A stretch of DNA of 64,000 nucleotides from Siphonodentalium dalli (Eukaryota; Mollusca; Scaphopoda; Gadilida; Siphonodentaliidae): the NCBI GenBank assembly GCA_032622095.1, contig CP136065.1:155935577-155999576 (forward strand), in the 5' to 3' direction. Made by a program: the position numbers and the translations under genes. Below are positions 10,141 to 20,149 of this stretch, in pieces. The notes under the pieces were generated by a model. The model searched no databases. It had not been told where the DNA came from and saw only the letters and a program-made list of their open reading frames with translations. How positions within the stretch are numbered: the stretch's first letter is position 1; each line of letters opens with the position of its first letter.

Positions 10141-11510
10141 TATATATATATATATAGGTTCAAAAAGTGTCAATGGAACAAATGAGCTTTTGGTTAGCTA
10201 TGTTCTCGTTTTTGAGCGTTCTGAATATCCCGCGACGTTAAAAGTTGAGAAGTTGAGTATATGAACTTACCACTTACTATATATACGAAGTCAAGATTGA
10301 GCTATTGCTATGGGTTAGCGTCCATCAAAAATTCCCTAGGACACAACCTACAGGCCATGCACATCCTTCATCCGATCATCACCAAACTCTATATGGATCA
10401 TCGGGGTGACCCCTAGATGGGAGTCATATATTTTTCAGAAACACACCGGACGGTAAAAAAAATATGGCCACAAGCAGCCATCTTGGATTTAAAATTTGAA
10501 TCCATCGGCACACCCTGCAGCCGGCATTTATTTGAGAAATGTTTTGAAATTTGACATGTTTATAATAACCTCTAGATGAGAGCTATCGGATTTGAACGAT
10601 TTTCTATCAACAAAAAAAACATGGTCGCCGGCAGCCATTTTGGATTTACTCTTTGCATGACCTCTATCATTTGGCACACCCTATAGCCACAGCACTCATT
10701 CGATCGGATATTCGGGGCTAACACTAGATGGGAGCCATAGATTTGTTTCCAAAAGATGGACATCACTGGCCATCTTTGATTTTACTCTTCGCATGACTAA
10801 ATATTTTGGCACACCCTACAGTCCACATCCCTCATCCGACCATCACCTAACTCCATACGGATCTTCAGGGTGACATCTAGATGGGCCCAGAATTTTGTTT
10901 AATAACATGGCCGCCAGCAACTATCCACACCCTCTGCCGATGATAAACATGGACGCCAGTGGCCATCTTGGTTAATTATTTCGGCACACCATACAGGCCA
11001 CATCCCTCATCCGATCATCACCAAACGTCACACGAATCTTCGGGGTGACCTATATGGGAGCCATCGCCCCCCCCCCCGAAATTCCTTGAAACATGGGCGT
11101 CATCTTGGTTTTCAAATGTGAATCCATCGGTACACCTGCCGCACGCATTTATCGGATAATTGCTTTGAAAACTTACAGGCATGCTTAGGATCAGATCTAT
11201 TTGGAGCTATTTTACTCTTTGCATAACTAAATCCTTTGGCATACACTACAACCACATCCATTGTACGATCATCGGGGTAATCTCTAGATGTGAGCCACCG
11301 ATTTCCCCCCGAAACGCGTTAAAAAACATGGCTGCCAGCAGCCATCTTTGATTTCACATTTGAATCCATCGGCACACACTGCAGCACAAACTTATTGGGT
11401 AAATGTTTGAAATGACAATAATTTCATCTACACAATATAATCCCTTTAGTGAAACGTTTTGAAATTCCTTCTTTATCAGTCTATTGACTGGTCATCATAC
11501 ATACAATTAA
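10141..11510 (+). repeat. Diverged satellite-like array (family R3)
   Basis: Repeats of roughly 150-170 bp with recurring blocks TCCGATCATCACCAAAC, CTAGATGGGAG, AACATGGCCGCCAGCAGCCAT and TTACTCTTTGCATGACTAAA. Instances of the first block lie near 10373, 10848 and 11020, with degenerate ones near 10690 and 11260. The same family occurs in the opposite orientation at 41640-42760. No coding capacity. Confidence 0.65.
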
Positions 11511-11879
11511 TGCCCCCCCCCCCACCAAAGTTGAGCTACTGTTTAAATTGACACTTTCATTGGAATATGAATTTAAAGCTCAGAAAATCAAGATATAATC
11601 ATATCATATATGGATGCTAACAAATTTGATGGAGCGCGACTTCTGATGGTCATGGCACATTGTTATCAGTAATTGTGAATACAAGAACATGTGTTGGTGC
11701 CCAAACCCATCATACAAATGAAGTTAGTGTGGCATCAGACATACGCAATTGACACCAAACAAGCTTTCCCCCATCGCCCAAACAGAGTGCAAATATGTCA
11801 CAAGAAACATAAATATCTGTATAATCTGTTCCAGAAAAATACTTGTTTTGTGCTGTTCTCGTCGTTTCATTTGTTCATA
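11511..11879. other. No recognisable feature
   Basis: Contains a short C-run near 11513-11523. The small frame at 11691-11882 has no recognisable content. Confidence 0.45.
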
Positions 11880-12216
11880 TAGTTCATCAGTTTTTAATAC
11901 TATTTGTTGAAATACACTTATGGTTTCCGTAGCATGATCTCTGTATGTTTTATCATTTAATGTTATTTTGACCGGTATATGTTTGTTTTCTGATAGGTAA
12001 ACGATTCTTTCAAATGAGATATTGTTCAGGCTAGTTAGGATTCTGTTAACGTTTTCTATATATCGTACGTCTTCTTCAGTAAGTTATTCTTGTATATTTA
12101 CGGCTATTGTGTTGTTTTCGGTCTTGGGTATCTTCTGGATCAGGTCGTTGAAGGTTACATTGATGTTCTCTTCTAGTTTTATCTGCATTTCTCTCAGCTC
12201 TCTTGTCGGCCTGTTC
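11880..12216 (-). pseudogene. Unidentified coding remnant, distal part
   Basis: On the minus strand, one frame reads through about 110 residues with protein-like composition and a single internal stop. Recognisable stretches are RELREMQIKLEENINVTF, EDVRYIENVNRILTSLNN and HIPVKITLNDKTYRDHAT. The charged, heptad-like character suggests a coiled coil. I do not recognise the family. It appears to be the continuation of 12571-12720, separated from it by an R2 insertion. Confidence 0.5.
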
Positions 12217-12570
12217 TCCCGAAAATCAACACAATATCTGCTTATAAAGAACTTCTTTTAGGTAGATATAATCTTCTTAGAATTGCCTCATTTTTAGTCG
12301 AAAATATGCTGAAAATGAGGGCATATTAGTTACATTATCGACTCATAATGGGGCGCTTCTAAGCAGATTATGTGCGGACAATTACACAAATAAGCCAACC
12401 TACGACTTTTCATTTGTGCGCTCTTTAACACGTGTGGTCACTGTGGCCCGCGCCATAAAACTAAATAATGGCTATGACTCCATTATCTGCTTATTTCAGA
12501 ATCAAATAATCACATAATGCACATATTTCAAACTACATGTCGACTACGTGCGTATTTGAGCGAGGATATG
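12217..12570 (+). mobile_element. R2 interspersed element, copy 1
   Basis: About 350 bp aligned with 33922-34274 and 37912-38261. It starts TCCCGAAAA and ends GGATATG. It carries internal inverted blocks (GCACATTATCTGCTTA-like and CATTATCGACTCATAATG) plus GTGGCCCGCGCCATA. It lies inside the minus-strand coding remnant, which implies insertion into it. No coding capacity; the class of transposon is unclear. Confidence 0.7.
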
Positions 12571-12720
12571 TTGTTCTTGTCTTTGAACAATATACTTATG
12601 TTGTTCGTCGATGTTTTTTAATTTCATTATCCAGCTTTCTGCTCTTCTGTGTGATTCACCACGCTCCTTAAAATATTGTTCGTTTAATTTCGTTTGTGGT
12701 TATTTCCATTTCAGCATGCT
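12571..12720 (-). pseudogene. Unidentified coding remnant, proximal part
   Basis: Minus-strand frame reading QYFKERGESHRRAES then WIMKLKNIDEQHKYIVQRQE, with a frameshift or stop near 12690. The composition matches the remnant at 11880-12216. The protein family is not recognised; a transposon or phage-like structural protein with coiled coil is one option. Confidence 0.45.
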
Positions 12721-12994
12721 TGCCTCTGTTGTTGTATACTACACTTCTAACTTTATACATCGCACTTAAGTAACTCGAATGAACATCACAACATGGCGAA
12801 CAAGCACCACCAATTTAAATTGATACGTGGTATGCTAGATTTCCTCAATTGTATTTAGTTCTACAGCCAGTCACTTTGATACAATTCGGAACCAAATACA
12901 ATGCGGAATCAAGTGGTTGATGCTTAAGGTAAATGGTATATAGCCGCAACGCCTGAACTAATCTTTGTGAGAAACGGCCACTATCTAAAATAAA
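12721..12994. other. No recognisable feature
   Basis: AT-rich spacer of about 270 bp; nothing supported. Confidence 0.4.
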
Positions 12995-13215
12995 CTTCTG
13001 TACCGCCCAGGGGGGGGGGGGGTCGGAAATTTGCAGGCACATATGATAATTTTAATTTTTTCCGGCCTCGGGGGACCCACCCACCCAATTTCTTCTGTTT
13101 CCAGCCTTTTTTTCCAGGCAATTTTGGACACCCACCCTTTTTTTCCGTTTCAGGAATTTTTTTCCGGTCAGTTTTGGACACCCACCCCCCCCCCCCCTAA
13201 ATTTGAGAAAATTAT
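12995..13215. repeat. Poly-G/poly-C bounded low-complexity module
   Basis: A G-run of about 13 near 13010 and a C-run of about 14 near 13186 bound a T-rich segment with repeated CCACCC and TTTTTTCCGG/CAGG blocks. The blocks GTACCGCC and TTTTTTTCCG are shared with 14275-14395, so this looks like an interspersed element rather than chance. The short frames here are low-complexity artefacts. Confidence 0.6.
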
Positions 13216-14270
13216 CAATTGACCAACCAAATAGCTGATTATCCAGGATTATCCAGGATTATCTTGCATTATCATACTTTATTGCGCGAGATTTTAATAG
13301 AACAGTACATAATGAAGATAACGATACTATTTGAATTTATCATATAAGTGTCATTAATAAAGAAATGTGTCAACATAATCACATTTCTAGGGATAGGCAG
13401 AGTGCCAAAGTTTTTATTAACATTCATTTTCATAATATATAGTCACATGATCTAGTCACATAATCACATTTGAGTATTCTACAGACTACATGGTACAACA
13501 TATTTCAGATTATTTGATATTTTGATATTTGCTATGTGATATATTGCTTGAATCAAATTGTTTATCAAAACATGTGGAAATACAACTGTGCATCCCAATT
13601 TGAAGAATAATGCTAATACCAAACATAACCATGATATACCCGCATGACTCTTCTTGGGGCATCTCAGAACCCAGAACTGAGGAAACATGTTATAGCGTGT
13701 AATGGCAGACTGGTAGCCACTGCCTGAAGTATTAGGCTTCCTAATAATTGGGAATAACATATGGATGGATAGCCCAATCTCACTTTTTTGCTCACGATAT
13801 CAGTGACGATAAAATCTTTGTTACTGTGATTAATATTGCAAGCTGATCAACATTAACTTTGAAAACAATTTGAAATTGTTCAAGCTGGCCCGGCTGGCCC
13901 TCAATTTGTATGTTAAGATTTTATGTTTTACATTGTCAAAAGTCTATTTTATTCCATTATTTATTATATCTTTATTTCCATGTCACATATGGTCAAGTGT
14001 GCTTTCATTTTATTGCTTATTTTCAGCTGAGTTCTGCATAGTTATTCTTATTTTGTTGTATCAGTAGATGGAATCCTGATTAAATTTTATTTTTCCAATA
14101 GCGCAGTATCTTGTTCTGTCAAGTTGAATTTGGGTTATTGTTGGCCATTGTGCAACTGATCCAACTCCTGATAACCTCTATATATAGTATAGCATTGCTA
14201 TTAACTATATATGACCTGTTTCTGTACAAAACACATCAAAATAAGACTCAATAGCAGAAATGGAAAACAA
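13216..14270. other. No recognisable gene
   Basis: AT-rich DNA with small unsupported frames (for example 13479-13760 minus). CAGGATTATC is repeated near 13240. Nothing else stands out. Confidence 0.45.
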
Positions 14271-14274
14271 ATTT

Positions 14275-14395
14275 GGCACATGGAAAAAACTGCTTTTCGG
14301 ACCCGAGAGACACCCACCCACCCCATCATACGTGCCTGGAATTTTTTTCCGACCCCCCCCCCCCCCCCCCCGTACCGCCAAGAATATTTCGGAAT
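14275..14395. repeat. Second poly-C module
   Basis: It contains CACCCACCCACC, a TTTTTTTCCGA block and an uninterrupted C-run of about 18 near 14345-14371, followed by GTACCGCC. It shares these blocks with 12995-13215. The run would be a strong G-quadruplex candidate on the minus strand. Confidence 0.6.
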
Positions 14396-14452
14396 TTAAT
14401 TTGTTTGGAAGTTCGTGTGATCCGTACAATAGGAGATCAGTTGGCATCATAC

Positions 14453-14665
14453 TTACGGGTAAGTTATTTGGCAGTTCTGATCTAATTCTGGCGTAAAGAC
14501 AATTTCAAAACTACCGCACTGACACGACGGTGAATCTTTCAAGTAATTAATAACAAGGTCGCTTTTACAGGCACGGGCGGCGTTCGTTGCAGAAATATTT
14601 ATTTTGTTCAAATCGCCATCATCAGAAGGAATATTAAAATGTATATAGTTCTGTTCATATGCCAA
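14453..14665 (-). pseudogene. LINE reverse transcriptase C-terminal tail, remnant
   Basis: The minus frame reads CKSDLVINYLKDSPSCQCG, the hallmark of the region just before the zinc-finger-like C-x-C end of jockey/CR1-type LINE polymerases. It lies directly downstream, in the same orientation, of the RT piece at 15105-15335, with an R1 element between. The expected His and Cys after the CG are not clear, so it is truncated. Confidence 0.55.
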
Positions 14666-14669
14666 ACAT

Positions 14670-15095
14670 AATCAGCGCTAAATAGTATTTTGTCGTCAAG
14701 ACGTACGATGGTGTATGTAAACAAGAACCTGCTCGTGTTACAGAAGTTTTGCTTCTGTGTTTTGCTTCTGTTTACACAACAGAGCGCAATTCTATTGGTT
14801 AATCACACACATATGATGTCGACGCTCTTTATTATTTCCATATCAGGAAAACAGTAACAAATAACGCTCTTTATGTGTACCATATCCGGATCTAAACAAA
14901 AGTCAGGTTCTGTAACGTTTTTTTGCTTTTGTTTACATAACAAAGGAAACACACCTGAATCCCAAATACGAACACATTTGACAATAACATACTGTTTATG
15001 CCACAAACAACAAAGTCTGTCTATATTTTACTATTCGTTCTGTTTATGGCGCTCTTTCAACAGCATACCCACTGCCAACGCCGCCCGTATCTTTG
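14670..15095 (+). mobile_element. R1 element, subfamily A copy 1
   Basis: Matches 31851-32272 over its whole length. Shared blocks include AAGAACCTGCTCGTGTTACA, AACGCTCTTTATTATTTCC, CATTTGACAATAACATACTG and CGCCCGTATCTTT. It is non-coding and lies in a decayed minus-strand LINE. The subfamily B copies show TTAA-flanked inverted termini. Confidence 0.8.
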
Positions 15096-15104
15096 AAGCT
15101 TCAG

Positions 15105-15335
15105 TTATGAGGGGATTAAATTTTACAAGCCGTTTTTAGACCATTCAACAATAGTGGCAATGTCTCTATTAAGTATGTCAGCTGCTAAAACAGGGTTCTC
15201 GACACATAGATATATTGATGTATCATCAGCAACTAGACGTATGTTGCACGTGATATTTTCTGTTATGTCGTTGATGTAAATCGGGAATAACAATGGCCCT
15301 AATATCTATCCTTGGGGAATATGTTAATGTTATAA
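15105..15335 (-). pseudogene. LINE reverse transcriptase palm fragment
   Basis: The minus frame shows PQG, a stop, then ILGPLLFPIYINDI, followed by RLVADDTSIYLCVENP and AADILNRDIATIVEWSKNG. These are RT motifs B (PQGxxLGP) and C (ADD) in the order typical of jockey/CR1-like LINEs. One in-frame stop interrupts motif B. The fragment ends where the R1 element begins. Catalytic aspartates of the ADD box are intact, but the copy cannot make a full protein. Confidence 0.85.
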
Positions 15336-16279
15336 TAGAGCTTGGAATAAGCTATACGTGCACGTTTATGATTCACTCATTTGTATGTGAAGGTCAGCGT
15401 ATTAGTATGTACCGCTCCAGTTCCTGTCAGCAAGAAAGGACATTCGTTGAGTGCAGGCATTCTTAATCTTCACTCTTGGCTAATAAATCACCCAATTCCC
15501 AACAACCCGCCAATCACAGACCGAAGAACGATTAAATTGTTCCAATCATCGTCTCTGTGAAGACATCAAAACTATGGTTAATCAATACTGGAAGTTATTA
15601 GGTCAGTACATGCTTGTCTCCATATGACAACTTTACAAGAACATGTACGGCAGAACCCCGAATACAAACATTTTATTGCAAACAGTAATGACATATAGAA
15701 TTTGTTATTTAGCCAAATAGTCCAACTTACTATGCAGTCCACAGAGACCACCGTTTACAATGAGAGGCCGTAAACTGGTTGGGTAGTGTTCACATTATAT
15801 CGCTAAATATACCGTACTATTGCATTTAGGCTGTGCTATCAACGGGATTTTTTTAATTTATAACGCATTGATATACAGATTTCAGTCGACAAATATTTAC
15901 ACACATTCTCAGTTTGGTTAATATTTTAGACGTTAAAACTTAAAAAAAAAAAATTCTAATATATTTTCCAAAAGTGGCATCATTCGGTCTGTTTCGATTA
16001 TGCAATTTTAGTAATTAATATACAAAATTTGTACTCGATGCCGTGTTATTTGTGTTATTGGTGCCCTTTTATTGCAAATTACCTTCATGCCAAGCAATAT
16101 TGTTTCAATGGCTCCTTTTCAAGTTAAAGGCTACACCGTTGACGCTATCGTCTGATATGCCGTATACTGTCAACCTCTCTACTTTTGTATGTTCGTTTGT
16201 TTCGCTGTATACAGAAGCATTGGTGATGACATCAGAGAAGGAAGGACTGAGTTGTATGTTACAGTCAGATTGTGAAAAC
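15336..16279. other. No recognisable gene
   Basis: AT-rich spacer of about 0.9 kb. Upstream parts of the LINE were searched for by eye and not found. Confidence 0.4.
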
Positions 16280-16400
16280 AGTCATTACGTGAAATGGCTA
16301 AAATGTTCAGTCACTTCGTGAAATGATTGTGGGGGTCAGTCATGTCATGAAATTACTGAAATTTCCAGTCGTTTCATGAAATGACTGAAATTAGTGGTCA
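16280..16400. repeat. Short degenerate palindromic repeat GAAATGACTGAAA
   Basis: The words GTGAAATG, TCATGAAATT and TTTCATGAAATGACTGAA recur about five times at intervals of about 25-30 bp, several of them self-complementary around TTTCATGAAA. Function unknown. Confidence 0.55.
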
Positions 16401-16478
16401 GTCCTATCCTTTTCTTGGTTCGGGGGACTTCAATTGTGAATTTAAAGTTACGACTTCTAGTATCAACACACAAGAATC

Positions 16479-16745
16479 TTACTTATTGGAGCAGCTCAAA
16501 CTGTTGTGGCACCGGCTATTGCAGAGTAGTTTCACCTTGAAACGTTTACACCTTCTCGTCTTACACTTGTTAGGACCAATACAGGAACATTTCACGAAAC
16601 CTTGTACTCCACTTATCGAAGATTGCATACCGGTCTGTCGGAGAGAAAGCTCGGTGCTTTGGTCAATGTCTTTGTCAGTCAGAAGTCGTTCAGGATAAAC
16701 GTCGAATAGGTTTTGGACATTTACTGTACATCTCAAACAAGTCAC
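16479..16745 (-). pseudogene. C-terminus of integrase-type (KRBA2-like) transposon protein
   Basis: The minus frame of about 88 residues ends GFVKCSCIGPNKCKTRRC then LLCNSRCHNSLSCSNK and a stop. This Cys-rich tail (KCxC...CKTxRCKCFKxxxxCNSRCH) is characteristic of transposon-derived integrase proteins annotated as KRAB-A domain-containing 2-like in invertebrates. Preceding residues LLTDKDIDQSTELSLRQ fit the linker of that family. One Cys of the tail appears as Arg (RCKRF instead of RCKCF). The rve integrase core was not found upstream, so the copy is a fragment. Confidence 0.65.
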
Positions 16746-16799
16746 TATGGAACCTCAACTCTACACTGTCTGACATTTTGATTTAGGCAAGTAATAGTA

Positions 16800-17065
16800 G
16801 TTTGAGTAATAAACCTATTTTGATGTCGACATAGGTGAAATATGAATGTATTTCAAAATGGCACCATTTGAACAACATGTTCTATACAAGCCTATTTAAC
16901 GTGGTAATGTGTTTTTTCAATGTGGCCCGTGCCATTCATTCAAATAACGTGTAAGTTCATTTATGGATTTATTCCATAATCAAGTAAGTCCAATGTGAAC
17001 ATATCTGAATTTTCAGGTTTGGGCAATATGAACACTATTTGCACGAGCCTATGTTGATATGTTAG
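16800..17065 (+). mobile_element. Diverged R2-related element
   Basis: It shares with R2 the order AATGTGGCCCGTGCCAT, a TTATTCCATAATCAA block, CACTATTTGCACGAG and a terminal GATATG, but is strongly diverged elsewhere. It abuts the R1 copy that starts at 17071. Confidence 0.5.
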
Positions 17066-17070
17066 CAGAC

Positions 17071-17570
17071 TTAAAGGCACGTGAGGCCTTAGTTGTCGAA
17101 AATATTCATATTTGTTCTAATCACCGTAAACAGAAACACATTAAAACGCATACAGTTTCGTTCATATATACCATGACCATCACGTAAACAGCATGTTATC
17201 ATAAAGACCTACTATATTTTACCTAAGCAAGAGCCTGATTGTGTTACAGAAGACAGCACAATGCTACTGGCTAATCACACACAAATGGCATAAACGCTCT
17301 TTATTAGTTCCATATCAGGAATTCACCAACAAAGAACGCTCTTTATGTTTACCATCATAATATAAACAAACACCAGAAAAGTTACTTTTTATGCTTTTGT
17401 TTACATAACAATGGCCAAACATTTGACAATAACATACTGTTTATGCGATATTTCTTAATTGTATACGGACAAAGTCTCTATATTTTGATGTTCTTTCTGT
17501 TTGTGGCGGTTTTTGACGGGTGGAAATATTTTCACAGGATACCCACCGCCAAGGCCAACCGTACCTTTAA
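17071..17570 (+). mobile_element. R1 element, subfamily B copy 1 with TTAA ends
   Basis: Exactly 500 bp from TTAAAGGCACG to CGTACCTTTAA. The ends form imperfect inverted repeats of about 22 bp and both carry TTAA, as in piggyBac-type insertions. It matches the reverse complement of 61747-62244. Internal blocks AACGCTCTTTATTAGTTCC and CATTTGACAATAACATACTG are shared with subfamily A. Non-coding, MITE-like. Confidence 0.8.
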
Positions 17571-17949
17571 CGAGGACGTGTTCCATCTGTATCACCACAT
17601 TCTATGTTTGGACCCACGTTAAATTGTTACTAAAGCGCTAATTGTACATAGCATTGTAAAAGTGGGCTAATCCCCAAGCTAACGTTATACAATTTATTGT
17701 TATCATGGCATATGTTGACTCAAATACGGGACATGCATATTCCCATTTAGATGTTCCCGTTAAATTGGTTCAATTGCTATGTATTTACCCTGCATGGTGA
17801 TACCAATGTCCTTTGCTTAAAGTCCAATTATTTTCTATCACCATCGTGAATATTCATACTCAATGTAATCCACTGGACGCCATCTCAATTAAGGGAGTAT
17901 TAAGGCGAATATTGTTCAATCAGTGACTTATTAACATGTATGGAAATAG
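17571..17949. other. No recognisable feature
   Basis: About 380 bp of AT-rich spacer between R1 and the LINE remnant. Confidence 0.4.
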
Positions 17950-19150
17950 GGTGGTCACATCTGGGCTGCCTCCTCGTGGGAGAGCCAATCGATTAACAAT
18001 CACAATTTGGTAAACGGCGTTGGTGGTATATCTGTATCCTTGTAGGATCCGCTCGGATGTATAAGGGCGCGGGTGAGACGTTTTAGCACGATTGGTTGTT
18101 TCCTGCTGAGTCTCCATCCAGTGTTTGGAAATAACGCTTGCAGTCTTCCTCCTGAGTATTCCAGTCTAGGATTGTCCTTGGAAAGAATTATTTTTTATAA
18201 TTCTGGAGTATATTCGTCTCGAGTTTTTCGTTGGGCTTTGGGTTGTTACACTCTTGTGTGGAAACGAAGTTCCTTTAAATGTATCCCTAGAACTTGCGAT
18301 CTTTGAGATTTCTACCCACTTGGTGTTTTGTATCAACATGTTTTTGGTCTGGATAGCCGGGACCAGCCCGTCCACTACCTTGCCAAACAATTTGAGTCCA
18401 TGACCATACCTTCGTCCTTCTATGGATTCCAGGAGTATGTATTTCAGGATGTTGCCCATGGTTCCTTCTTTTGGTTTACAGTCCCAAATTATGAACCTAC
18501 CTGCTCTCTTTTAGATTCTCTCCAATGTGTCAAATCTCCTTAATGTGGGGGTACCAGACATCTGATATGTACTCTGTCTTCGGCCGCACCAAGGTTTCAT
18601 ATGCTATATGTTTGCTCTTTAGTTTGGTGCGTTCTCGATGTTACTTCTGATAAATCCTAGAGTTCTATTGTCCTTCTGTGTTATTTTGTTGATGTGCGAT
18701 GACAATTTCATGTTCTTGGTGACATGGCATGGGTTTTCGTTTACTTCTAGCAGGCAGTTGTTTGGCTTGTATGTGAAGGATGTAGTTTTTTCTCATGGAC
18801 ACGATGTTGCACTTTTGCGTTGAATTGCATGTCCCACTTTTCTGCCCATACCTCCAGTTTCCCTAAGTGTTTTGTAGAATGGCATGACCGTTGTAGTTTT
18901 TTTAATTGGCGATATAATAAACAGTCGTCATGCTAGGAGACGCAATTTGGTAGATCGTTGACATGGCACAGAAAAGCAGAGGTCCGAGCACAGCTCCCAG
19001 TTGCACACCAGAGTCGACGGATACGTTGGATAATGCATGCCCTTCAACCAAGACTCCAATCTGCCTCTGTGTCAGGAAGCTTTCAAGCCAGGTATGGTGG
19101 AATAACTATAACCAGGGACAGTGGATGCTGGGTGTGTCACACATTATAAT
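17950..19150 (-). pseudogene. LINE reverse transcriptase remnant (jockey/CR1-like)
   Basis: Read on the minus strand from 19130 down, the order is TWLESFLTQRQIGVLVEG, SGVQLGAVLGPLLF (motif B, PQG changed to QLG), a frameshift, VNDLPNCVS, a stop, HDDCLLYRQ (motif C, degenerate), KLEVWAEKWDMQFN, ETLVRPKTEYISDVWYP, LKLFGKVVDGL and FFPRTILDWNTQ. This is the standard palm-thumb-tail order of jockey/CR1-type LINE polymerases. At least four frame changes or stops show that it is dead. Its 5' half (endonuclease, fingers) is missing. Confidence 0.9.
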
Positions 19151-19730
19151 AGTCTATATGACAGAGAGTGGTTGGTGGCGCATGCTGGAAAGCTTATATG
19201 TGTGGTCACGTGTGTTGCTAATAGATTCTAATTTCGTATAATTTTATGACCATATCAGTTGAGAAGAGTGCCGAGGCTGTGCGTTTCCAAATTGGTAAGG
19301 GGACAAGCATACACTGAGATACCTAACTTGAACAAGACTGAATTTTTATCCCACACATCTCCTCATTGTGGCTGGATGGCGTCTTCTATTTCATCCTCTT
19401 TGCGCACGTGATTTGTCGGCCCACTGGTGGTGGTGAAACGATGTTTTTAGTTACGTCATGGCACAACACATATTAGTGTTTATACACCATAGGACTCGTC
19501 AATCGTACCGTATAATCATACAGTGCCATTCATAAAGCACGAATTGATTCTCAGCTGAGAAACAATTTATATATATGCGCAATCTGTGAGTCCTATAACG
19601 AATTCCACACGGATTGCATGGGCGTGGAGACTCCAGCACAGGCAGTGCGCACAGTTAAAGTTCTTACCTGACTTTAACCCTTCCATTATTGGAGCTTCCT
19701 GGCATGTTGCGAAAACCATGTGTAAATACA
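19151..19730. other. Spacer with a weak zinc-finger-like frame
   Basis: Mostly featureless. At about 19577-19640 plus, a short frame reads CAICESYNEFHTDCMG, reminiscent of the second half of a PHD finger. It is only about 50 codons between stops and the Cys/His spacing is irregular, so I do not call a gene. Confidence 0.3.
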
Positions 19731-19734
19731 TTAT

Positions 19735-19880
19735 CTTATATAGGGAGTCTCGCATATATAAGAGAATACATTGGCCTAACAATATCTACCTTGTCACTGT
19801 AAGTCCAGTGCATTCTCTTATGTGTGCGAGGATCACTATGTGAGACTCGCATATACAAGACAATGTACTGGCACAGGATC
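19735..19880. mobile_element. Diverged copy of the CATTGG foldback element
   Basis: It carries the modules CTCGCATATATAAGAGAAT, CATTCTCTTATGTGTGCGAG and CTCGCATATACAAGA in the same alternating orientation as the element at 20150-20382, with more substitutions. Confidence 0.6.
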
Positions 19881-20149
19881 ATTAATGCTGCACCAGCGCA
19901 GCTACCGTTATCAAAGGGTTTAGAGTGGGTGTCATTGCACTTTTTACGCTATTCGTAAAACAGGGCTTCCTTATTGCAGAGCGCGCGATGACTTCGTGAT
20001 AAAATCTTCGTGATAAAAAAAAACACTTTAGGTTCTAATTTAATCCCATATAATTCGTGAAAGTAGCGAAGTGAGCCGAAATCATGGCCTTTCCCGAGTG
20101 CGTAATCTTGCAATAAGTGCTGATTCTTTAACCCTTTAACCAACAGAAC
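19881..20149. other. No recognisable feature
   Basis: Spacer between two copies of the same foldback family; a short minus frame is not convincing. Confidence 0.4.

Noticed and set aside
19577-19650. PHD-finger-like CAICESYNEFHTDC peptide
   Set aside because: Only about 50 codons between stops, irregular Cys/His spacing and no neighbouring matching half.
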